Shown here: positions 1-4,238 of the stretch, one piece after another | Layout of the letters: every line of letters starts with the position of its first letter | How positions within the stretch are numbered: position 1 is the stretch's first letter | Assembly: GCA_036273915.1 (NCBI GenBank) | Contig: DASUGR010000157.1 | Coordinates: forward strand, 1-5,139 | Direction of reading: 5' to 3' | Length of the DNA: 5,139 nt | Source of the DNA: PLA2 sp036273915 | Lineage (GTDB): Bacteria; Planctomycetota; PLA2 | Translations under genes and position numbers: made by a program | Notes under the pieces: generated by a model | Seen by the model: the letters and a program-made list of their open reading frames with translations, nothing else | The model's database searches: none | Told to the model about the DNA's origin: nothing

Positions 1-214
1 TATCCGGACCGCGCGCGCGAATGCGCGTGAGCTCCTCGACGCGCGCCTCGAGAGCCGAGACCTCGCGCCGAAGCTCCGCGACCTCGGGGGAGGGGACGTT
101 GACCCGCTCGGCCGACGCGGGGCTTCCGCCCTGGAGCGCATGCTCGAGCCATCCGCCGGCGGCGCCCGCGGCGCCGGCCAGGAGGAGAAGGGAGAGATAG
201 GGGGGTTTCGTCAT
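1..214 (-). CDS. Membrane-anchored or exported coiled-coil protein, N-terminal part (runs off left edge)
   Basis: An open frame starts at the ATG at 214 and continues to the window edge, giving 71 visible residues with no stop. It begins MTKPPYLSLLLLAGAAGAAG, a short basic N-terminus then a Leu/Ala/Gly hydrophobic stretch (about residues 6-20), which reads as a signal peptide or signal anchor. A short Gly/Ser/Pro/Ala-rich linker follows. From about residue 46 the heptad-like VAELRREVSALEARVEELTR predicts a coiled coil. The start is supported by the promoter at 272-300, which gives a leader of about 50 nt, although the Shine-Dalgarno is weak (GGGAT). A single membrane segment plus coiled coil suggests an envelope protein with its bulk outside the cytoplasm. 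The family cannot be named because the rest is missing. That it is a real gene is fairly sure; its function is unknown. Confidence 0.7.
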   Translation of the reverse strand, partial: MTKPPYLSLLLLAGAAGAAGGWLEHALQGGSPASAERVNVPSPEVAELRREVSALEARVEELTRIRARGPD

Positions 215-271
215 GCCGATCCCGACTCGCCGCGCGGGGTTCGCCACGCGCCCCCGACGCCTTTAGTCTGC

Positions 272-300
272 ATATTAGACCTGTCTATACACCATGTCAA
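272..300 (-). promoter_or_regulatory. Sigma70-type promoter for the 214..1 gene
   Basis: Read on the minus strand, a perfect -35 TTGACA (300-295) is followed by a 17-bp spacer and a -10 TAATAT (277-272). The -10 matches consensus at the first two and last two positions. It sits in a locally AT-rich stretch of an otherwise very GC-rich window and points at the ATG at 214. Transcription would start near 265, leaving about 50 nt of leader. This is the best promoter in the window. Confidence 0.7.
276..287. promoter_or_regulatory. Palindrome TAGAC-CT-GTCTA inside the promoter spacer (possible operator)
   Basis: A perfect 5-bp inverted repeat with a 2-bp centre lies in the promoter spacer and touches the -10 box. 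A dyad in this position is typical of repressor sites, or of MerR-type activator sites that usually need longer spacers. The regulator is not identifiable here. The palindrome is seen directly; the operator role is inferred. Confidence 0.35.
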
Positions 301-322
301 GTGCGCCATGAGTGGCGCATTT
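299..322. promoter_or_regulatory. 18-bp palindrome TGCGCCA-N4-TGGCGCA abutting the -35 box (operator or terminator hairpin)
   Basis: Perfect 7-bp arms lie at 302-308 and 313-319 around TGAG. They extend outward through a G/T wobble and two A-T pairs to 299 and 322. The dyad lies directly upstream of the -35 of the 214..1 gene and about 50 nt downstream of the hpt stop codon. It could be a binding site for a dimeric regulator, or a hairpin ending the ade-hpt transcript. No good U-run follows on the minus strand (CTTGACA), so a classical intrinsic terminator is less likely. Confidence 0.4.
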
Positions 323-371
323 CGATTCACATAAGTCGTGTATTCAGAACGGCTTGCGGCAGATCAGCACC

Positions 372-908
372 CTAACCGTTGACCTGCAGGACGGCGATGT
401 AGGGGAGGGTGCGGTAGGCCTCGGCGTAGTCGAGGCCGTAGCCCACGACCCACTCGTCCTCGATCTCGAAGCCGACGTAGTCGACCGGCGGGCCGCCCTT
501 CTCCTTCCGCAGGAACGCGCACGTCTTCACCGAGGCGGGGCCGCGGAGCCGCAGCAGGTCGAGCAGGTAGTGGAGCGTCGTGCCCGTGTCGACGATGTCC
601 TCGACGACGAGCACGTGCCGGCCGCGGATGTCGCCCCGCAGATCGAGCACGAGCCGCACCGTGCCGCTGGACACGGTCCTGTCCCCGTAGCTGGAGACGG
701 CGATGAAGTCGACGCGCCGCGGCACGGTCATCGCCCGGCAGAGATCGGCGAGGAAGATGAAGGCGCCCTTGAGCACGCCGACGAGGAGCACGTCGCCCTT
801 GCCCGCGTAGTCGGCGGAGATCTGGCGCGCGAGCTCCGCCACGCGCCGGCGGATCGCGTCCTCGGGGAAGAGGACGCGCAGGCCCCTGGGATCCTCCTCT
901 TTGCTCAT
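372..908 (-). CDS. hpt: Hypoxanthine phosphoribosyltransferase
   Basis: Cytosolic purine salvage enzyme that joins hypoxanthine (often also guanine) to PRPP, giving IMP or GMP and pyrophosphate. The 178 residues are a normal full length. Type I phosphoribosyltransferase features are in order: the LKG loop at 46-48, the SSYGDRT flexible-loop region at 72-78, the PRPP-binding motif VLVVEDIVDTGTTL at 99-112 (acidic pair E103-D104, catalytic-type D107), and the C-terminal signature VGFEIEDEWVVGYGLDYAE at 145-163, which forms the purine site. The ATG at 908 overlaps the ade stop codon (ATGA). No Shine-Dalgarno precedes it (GCTCTTCGTCGA), so translation probably depends on ribosomes finishing ade. 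It is second in the operon and uses the product of the first enzyme. The family is certain; preference for hypoxanthine over guanine is inferred from sequence type and context. Confidence 0.95.
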   Translation of the reverse strand: MSKEEDPRGLRVLFPEDAIRRRVAELARQISADYAGKGDVLLVGVLKGAFIFLADLCRAMTVPRRVDFIAVSSYGDRTVSSGTVRLVLDLRGDIRGRHVLVVEDIVDTGTTLHYLLDLLRLRGPASVKTCAFLRKEKGGPPVDYVGFEIEDEWVVGYGLDYAEAYRTLPYIAVLQVNG

Positions 909-2623
909 TCGACGAAGAGCGGCACGGGCGCGAACGCATCGACGTCGACGAGCCCCTGGTCGGTCAGCTTGAGCGCCGGGATCACCTCGAGCGCGAGGAA
1001 GCTCATCGCCATGAACGGATCCCGCAGCTTCGACCCGAGCTTCGCGGCTGCCGCGACGAGCGCCTCGAGCCCCGCGCCGACCTCCTCATGGGGCCGATCC
1101 GACATGAGCCCGCCGATCGGGAGCGGCAGCAATGCGAGCACCTCGTCGCCCCTCGCTGCCGCGAGTCCTCCCCCCGCGCCCCCCACCGCTTTCGCCGCGG
1201 CGAGCATCGAACGGTCGTCCGCGCCGATCACCACGAGGTTGTGGTGGTCGTGGGCCACGGTTCCGGCGATCGCCCCGCCCCGGAGCCCCACCCCTTGGAC
1301 GAAGCCGAGGCCCACGCGCCCCCCCTTCGCGTGCCGCCCGATGACGGCCATCTTCAGGAGGTCGCGCGAGGGATCCGCGACGGCCTCGCCGTTCTCGACC
1401 TTCGCGTCGACCTTCAGGTGCGCGGTGACGAGCTGGTCGGGAATCGCCCCGATCGCACGGACGCGCCGGCCGCGCGCGGGGATCCGGAGCGACACCTTCG
1501 ACCAGTCGATGCGCACGCTGTCCGTGAACGCCGCCGCGACCGGCGTGCGCGGCGCGAGCATCTTCCCGTCGCGGGCGACGAGGCGCCCGGAGGCGTAGAC
1601 GCGCTCGGCGCGCGGCGCGTCGAGGTCGCGGAAGGTGACGAGATCCGCGAAGCGCCCGGGCGCGATCACGCCGCGGTCGGGGATGCGGAAGCGCTCCGCG
1701 ACGTTGAGCGTCGCCATGCGGATCGCCGTGACGGGATCCACGCCCGCGGCGATCGTCATGCGCACGAGGTGGTCGATCGAGCCCTCGTGGACGAGATCCG
1801 GCACCTGCCGATCGTCGGTGCAGAGGCAGATGTGGCGCTCCGTCGCCGGCGACACGAGCGGCAGGAGCGCCGCGAGGTTCTTCGCGTTCGTGGCCTCCCG
1901 GAGGAAGAGCGTCATCCCGAGGCGCAGCTTCTCGCGCGCCTCCCCGATCCGCGTGCACTCGTGGTCCGATTCGATGCCGGCGGCGACGTAGGCGTCAAGC
2001 GCGTGGCCCGAGAGGCCGGGGCAGTGCCCGTCGATCGGCCGGCCCCGGAACGCCTCGAGCTTCTCGAGCACCTTCGGATCGCCGTGGACGACGCCGGGGT
2101 AGTTCATCACCTCGGCGAGACCGAGCACCTCGGGCTCCCCGAGGAGCGGCGCGAGGTCCTTCGCCTCGAGGGTGGCGCCCGCCGTGCCGAGGTGCGTCGC
2201 GGGCACGCACGACGACGCGTTCACGTACATGGCGAGGGGCGAGCGGCGGGCGTCCGCGATCATGAACCGGATGCCCTCGACGCCCGCGACGTTCGCGATC
2301 TCGTGCGGGTCGGTCACGGCCGCGGTCACGCCGCGCGGCACGACCAGGCGCGCGAACTCCGACGGCGGGACCATCGCGCTCTCGACGTGCACGTGCGCGT
2401 CGAGGAGCCCGGGCGCGACGAACGCGCCCTTGAGGTCGACCTCCTCGCGCGCGCGGAAGCCCTGCCCGACGCCGGCGACGTGACGGCCGAGGATCGCGAT
2501 CTCCGCCTCGTGGACGTCCCCCGAGGCGACGTTGACGAGCCGCGCGTTCCGGAGGACGAGGTCGGAAGGCGTGTCCCCGCGCGCGGCGGAGAGGAGATCG
2601 GGAAGCTCGGCGGGCGTGGGCAT
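905..2623 (-). CDS. ade: Adenine deaminase
   Basis: Adenine aminohydrolase of the amidohydrolase superfamily (Ade/AdeC type), converting adenine to hypoxanthine and ammonia in the cytosol. From the ATG at 2623 it has 572 residues, close to the roughly 575-590 usual for the family. Likely metal-site and catalytic residues are present: H77 and H79 in DAHVHVES, H107 in TDPHEIANV, E171 in AEVMNYPGV, H200 in DGHCPGL, H221 in SDHEC, and D270-D271 in LCTDDR. The family-specific C-terminal domain follows, with VAHDHHNLVVIG (457-468), LPLPIGGLMS (499-508) and PALKLTDQGL (549-558). An in-frame ATG at 2686 would add 21 Arg/Ser/Pro-rich residues. I prefer 2623 because family similarity begins with AELPDLLSAARGD just after it, and GGAG lies 10 nt upstream. 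It is the first gene of the operon and overlaps hpt by ATGA. Confidence 0.96.
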   Translation of the reverse strand: MPTPAELPDLLSAARGDTPSDLVLRNARLVNVASGDVHEAEIAILGRHVAGVGQGFRAREEVDLKGAFVAPGLLDAHVHVESAMVPPSEFARLVVPRGVTAAVTDPHEIANVAGVEGIRFMIADARRSPLAMYVNASSCVPATHLGTAGATLEAKDLAPLLGEPEVLGLAEVMNYPGVVHGDPKVLEKLEAFRGRPIDGHCPGLSGHALDAYVAAGIESDHECTRIGEAREKLRLGMTLFLREATNAKNLAALLPLVSPATERHICLCTDDRQVPDLVHEGSIDHLVRMTIAAGVDPVTAIRMATLNVAERFRIPDRGVIAPGRFADLVTFRDLDAPRAERVYASGRLVARDGKMLAPRTPVAAAFTDSVRIDWSKVSLRIPARGRRVRAIGAIPDQLVTAHLKVDAKVENGEAVADPSRDLLKMAVIGRHAKGGRVGLGFVQGVGLRGGAIAGTVAHDHHNLVVIGADDRSMLAAAKAVGGAGGGLAAARGDEVLALLPLPIGGLMSDRPHEEVGAGLEALVAAAAKLGSKLRDPFMAMSFLALEVIPALKLTDQGLVDVDAFAPVPLFVE

Positions 2624-2637
2624 CTGGGGGGGGCTCC
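2624..2637 (-). promoter_or_regulatory. Ribosome binding site and C8 tract before ade
   Basis: On the minus strand GGAG (2637-2634) is followed by eight consecutive C (2633-2626) and AG before the ATG at 2623, a spacing of 10 nt. It supports the shorter ade start. The homopolymer lies wholly in the spacer, so length changes there would alter spacing but not the reading frame from 2623. Confidence 0.45.
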
Positions 2638-2642
2638 GGGGG

Positions 2643-2702
2643 CTAGCGGCCGAGACGGCGCGGACGCGAGCCTGTCGGCGCCGCATCGTGCGTCCAGCTC
2701 AT
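2643..2702 (-). CDS. Possible 19-codon upstream ORF in the ade leader
   Basis: The reading MSWTHDAAPTGSRPRRLGR starts at the ATG at 2702 and stops at 2643, 20 nt upstream of the preferred ade start. It has the best Shine-Dalgarno of the region: AAGGAGG ending 9 nt before the ATG, plus a second GGAGG directly touching it. The peptide has no run of one amino acid that would mark a classical attenuator. It may be a translated leader peptide that delivers ribosomes to the ade start. Alternatively the purine-rich tract may only serve the longer ade form from 2686, but that spacing (about 16 nt) is too long. Expression is speculative. Confidence 0.2.
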   Translation of the reverse strand: MSWTHDAAPTGSRPRRLGR

Positions 2703-2773
2703 CCTCCGCGCCCTCCTTCCTCGCCTACCTGTCGCGAGCGTCGTCCTTTTTCTTGATTCTCCGCCTGTGGAGC

Positions 2774-2811
2774 GGTGTTTCAGGGCCTTCGCGGGGCCTC
2801 GAAGTGACACC
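2774..2811 (-). other. Interrupted stem-loop in the ade-hpt mRNA leader
   Basis: On the minus strand GGTGT, TTCG and GGCC pair in order with GGCC, TGAA and ACACC, around a 7-nt loop CCGCGAA. A three-base bulge (CAC) and one A/C mismatch interrupt it, for 13 pairs in all. It would lie at the very 5' end of a transcript started from the -10 box at 2825-2820, about 150 nt before ade. Bulged stems in leaders can be regulatory or stabilise the mRNA. It matches no purine, PRPP or guanidine riboswitch consensus that I recognise. Confidence 0.3.
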
Positions 2812-2819
2812 TGCCCACG

Positions 2820-2825
2820 ACTATA
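2820..2825 (-). promoter_or_regulatory. Possible -10 box (TATAGT) for ade-hpt
   Basis: TATAGT on the minus strand matches the sigma70 -10 consensus at five of six positions and is one of few AT-rich hexamers in the gap. It is preceded by TG, but without the extra base of a standard extended -10, and no good -35 lies 16-18 bp upstream. Transcription would start near 2813, right at the stem-loop above. Confidence 0.3.
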
Positions 2826-2970
2826 CATCAGAGGTGGTTCCGACCCCGCGACGAAGAGCCCGGATGAGCCCGAGAAGAAAGGAGGCCCGAGCCCCCGCGC
2901 TGAAGAGCCAGATGTTCGCACAACGCAGAGGGGCGACCGCGGAATCGCGAACGGCGTGACATACCTGGTT

Positions 2971-3047
2971 GGACCGCGCTGCGGAGCGACGGTCCGGGCC
3001 CGCTGCCGGCCCTTGGCGCCTTCCCCGCGGGGAGCGGCATGGTCCGC
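2971..3047. repeat. Cluster of four GC-rich inverted repeats
   Basis: Four dyads follow each other closely. (a) 2971-2995: GGACCGCGCT, loop GCGG, AGCG, bulged A, CGGTCC, a 10-bp stem. (b) 2996-3012: GGGCC, 7-nt loop, GGCCC. (c) 3022-3033: the 12-bp palindrome TCCCCGCGGGGA. (d) 3034-3047: GCGG, 6-nt loop, CCGC. The first arm GGACCGCGCT recurs with one change as GGTCCGCGCT at 3041-3050. The array lies 40-120 nt upstream of the plus-strand gene and could be a structured leader or separate the divergent transcripts. No U-run follows any of them. Confidence 0.4.
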
Positions 3048-3077
3048 GCTTTGCCACACCCCTGTCAAACCCCCGGC

Positions 3078-3082
3078 GGAGG
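3078..3082 (+). promoter_or_regulatory. Ribosome binding site of the 3089 gene
   Basis: GGAGG lies 6 nt before the ATG at 3089. This decides the start: the same frame is open further upstream to an ATG at 2969, but that part is Arg/Pro-rich and has no comparable site. Confidence 0.8.
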
Positions 3083-3088
3083 TGCAGC

Positions 3089-3325
3089 ATGCGGGAAATG
3101 TCCGCGCGAGAAGCCCTGAGAGTGGGTGAGAACGTCGCCGCCCACATCGCCGCCATCTTCGTCGGTGGCGTGATGATGGTCGCCGGCGTCGGCATGGGCG
3201 TGACGATGATCCTGATCCCCGTGGGCGTGCCGCTCGGCCTCGTGGGCCTCGGCATCTTCTGCTGGGGGATCTGGGGATTCGGCGAGGCGCGCCGCCGCAC
3301 CCAGTCCGGGCAACCGCCGCGCTGA
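3089..3325 (+). CDS. Small two-helix membrane protein, 78 residues, unknown function
   Basis: A short N-terminal segment (MREMSAREALRVGEN) with two basic Arg residues precedes two hydrophobic helices at about residues 18-40 and 43-64. They are rich in Gly and Val, with Pro44 and Pro48 near the turn and an aromatic end (CWGIWGF). The C-terminus is basic (ARRRTQSGQPPR). Positive charge at both ends suggests that both termini are cytoplasmic, forming a hairpin in the inner membrane. The strong GGAGG site 6 nt upstream and the hydrophobic pattern in one frame make it a real gene despite its size. I do not recognise the family. It is the only plus-strand gene, converges on the hydrolase gene with 14 bp between stop codons, and is divergent from ade. 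Confidence 0.75.
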   Translation: MREMSAREALRVGENVAAHIAAIFVGGVMMVAGVGMGVTMILIPVGVPLGLVGLGIFCWGIWGFGEARRRTQSGQPPR

Positions 3326-3340
3326 GCGTCGCGCGAGCGC
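3319..3340. terminator. Inverted repeat between convergent genes (weak bidirectional terminator candidate)
   Basis: GCGCT (3319-3323) pairs with AGCGC (3336-3340) around a 12-nt loop. The repeat overlaps the stop codons of both converging genes. With only 5 bp, a long loop and no U-run, it is a poor intrinsic terminator. The compact junction leaves no other candidate within the 14-bp spacer. Confidence 0.2.
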
Positions 3341-4158
3341 TACTTGAGGCGCTCGGCGAGGAAGGCGCGCGCCTCGGCCCACGCCGCCGCGGCGGCCTTC
3401 TCGTCGTACCGCGCGCCGGACGGATTGGCGAACGCGTGGTCTGCGTCGTACCGGAGGATCTTGTGCTTCACGCCGGCGGAGGCGAGCGCCTTCTCGAACG
3501 CGTCGACCTGCTCGGGGGTGATCGACCCGTCCCGGTTCGCGAAGATCCCGAGAAGCGGCGCACGGATCTTCTTCAGCTCCGCCAGGTCCAGGACGGGCTG
3601 TCCGTAGTACATCACCGCGGCGTCGAGGTCGGGGACCGCGATCGCGGTCCGCAGCGACCACCCGCCCCCGAAGCACCAGCCGATGCAGCCGCGTTTTTCC
3701 GCCTTCACGCTCGCGTCGTCCTTGAGGAACGTGTGCGCCCGCTTGAGCACCCCGAGGGCCTTCTCGCCATCCACCGCCTTCATGAAGCGCATCGCGTCGT
3801 CGCGGTTCTCCGCCACCTGGCCGCCGTAGAGATCCACGGCGAGCGCGGCGTAGCCGTCGGCCGCCAGCCGGTCCGCCCAGTGCTGGATGTGGCCGTTGAG
3901 CCCCCACCACTCGTGGATCACGATGACGCCGGGGAACGGCGGCTTGCCCTGCGGCAGGCTCAGGTACGCCCGCGTGCCGTCGAGGTCGATCATCTTGCCC
4001 TTGGGCTCGGGCGCCTTCTTGTCCGTGAGCTGGTGGAGCGCCTTGAACTGCTCCTCGCTGAGCCCTCCGGTGGGGCTCGGCTCGGCGGGCTTCTCCTGGG
4101 CGCGGGCCGGCATGCCCGCGAGACACGAGACGGCGACGATCAGCATGACGCGGCGCAT
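3340..4158 (-). CDS. Exported dienelactone-hydrolase-family alpha/beta hydrolase
   Basis: The 272-residue protein starts with a classical signal peptide (MRRVMLIVAVSCLAGMPARA, probable cut after ARA or ARAQ), then a short linker and an alpha/beta-hydrolase domain from about residue 54. Dienelactone hydrolase marks are present: E83 in VIHEWWGLNGH, nucleophile C162 in GCIGWCFGGG, D210 in GIFANRDGSITPEQ, and H241 in YDADHAFAN, giving an intact Cys-Asp-His triad plus the conserved Glu. Known family members hydrolyse dienelactones in chlorocatechol breakdown, but no aromatic catabolism genes are near and many exported homologues have unknown ester or lactone substrates. The Shine-Dalgarno AGGAG lies 7 nt before the ATG at 4158 and partly overlaps a strong hairpin. 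It sits 80 nt downstream of the TPR protein gene on the same strand, so cotranscription is possible. The family is sure; the substrate is unknown. Confidence 0.9.
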   Translation of the reverse strand: MRRVMLIVAVSCLAGMPARAQEKPAEPSPTGGLSEEQFKALHQLTDKKAPEPKGKMIDLDGTRAYLSLPQGKPPFPGVIVIHEWWGLNGHIQHWADRLAADGYAALAVDLYGGQVAENRDDAMRFMKAVDGEKALGVLKRAHTFLKDDASVKAEKRGCIGWCFGGGWSLRTAIAVPDLDAAVMYYGQPVLDLAELKKIRAPLLGIFANRDGSITPEQVDAFEKALASAGVKHKILRYDADHAFANPSGARYDEKAAAAAWAEARAFLAERLK

Positions 4159-4167
4159 CGAGGTTCT

Positions 4168-4197
4168 CCTTCCTCCCGTGATTCTACGGGAGGAAGG
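4168..4197 (-). promoter_or_regulatory. Perfect 12-bp hairpin overlapping the hydrolase Shine-Dalgarno
   Basis: On the minus strand CCTTCCTCCCGT (4197-4186), a 6-nt loop AGAATC, then ACGGGAGGAAGG (4179-4168) form a perfect stem. The 3' arm holds GGAGG and the first bases of AAGGAG, whose last bases lie 7 nt before the ATG at 4158. When folded, the anti-Shine-Dalgarno contact bases are largely paired. No U-run follows (AGAACC), so a translational control role fits better than termination. The structure is seen directly; the control role is inferred. Confidence 0.55.
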
Positions 4198-4209
4198 CGG
4201 AGGGGGTCC

Positions 4210-4229
4210 GGGGGCCGGGGCCGGCCCCC
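4210..4229 (-). terminator. GC-rich hairpin after the TPR protein gene
   Basis: The 7-bp arms GGGGGCC and GGCCCCC surround a 6-nt loop, starting 9 nt downstream of the TAG at 4239. It is very stable but no U-run follows on the minus strand. It may pause transcription, end it with help from Rho, or protect an mRNA 3' end ahead of the hydrolase gene. Confidence 0.35.
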
Positions 4230-4238
4230 TAAGCCTCC

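Larger units (their letters stand above)
2703..3088. other. Intergenic region between ade and the 3089 gene, no convincing protein gene
   Basis: This stretch of nearly 400 bp separates two divergent genes and must hold the starts of both transcripts. I see no tRNA cloverleaf, no signature of a known riboswitch and no credible coding frame. The open frames crossing it are Arg/Pro/Ser-rich and lack sensible starts. Structure is concentrated at both ends: the ade leader (2774-2825) and a hairpin cluster before the plus-strand gene (2971-3047). The middle has a direct repeat GAAGAGCC at 2853-2860 and 2902-2909 and little else. No promoter with recognisable -35 and -10 boxes was found for the plus-strand gene. 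Confidence 0.6.

Noticed and set aside
140..334. 64-codon plus-strand frame near the left edge
   Set aside because: Antisense to the coiled-coil gene and crosses its promoter; no ribosome site.
312..1598. 428-codon open frame on the plus strand across hpt and ade
   Set aside because: It mirrors two real genes of the other strand, crosses their junction, changes composition there and has no motif.
1088..2959. 623-codon open frame on the plus strand opposite ade
   Set aside because: It is antisense to a clearly identified adenine deaminase. Its product is dominated by Arg, Ala, Glu, Asp and His with no domain, as expected for the complement of a GC-rich gene.
2643..3068. 141-codon minus-strand frame in the gap upstream of ade
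   Set aside because: Arg/Ser/Pro-rich, no ribosome site at its start, no pattern of a folded protein. Only its last 19 codons, with their own ribosome site, are kept as a possible leader ORF.
2703..3088. A tRNA, SRP RNA or known riboswitch in the gap
   Set aside because: I looked for a T-loop, the SRP core GGAAGGAAGCAGCC-type motif and purine, PRPP and guanidine riboswitch cores on both strands and found none. GGAAGGAGGG at 2711-2720 on the minus strand is a ribosome-site-like tract only.
2821..3300. 159-codon minus-strand frame over the gap and the small membrane gene
   Set aside because: Antisense to the 78-residue membrane protein, whose hydrophobic pattern and ribosome site are far better; composition is unstructured.
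3065..4126. 353-codon minus-strand frame overlapping the hydrolase gene in another phase
   Set aside because: Arg/Ala/Gly-rich frame-shifted reading of the hydrolase gene that also runs antisense through the small membrane protein gene.
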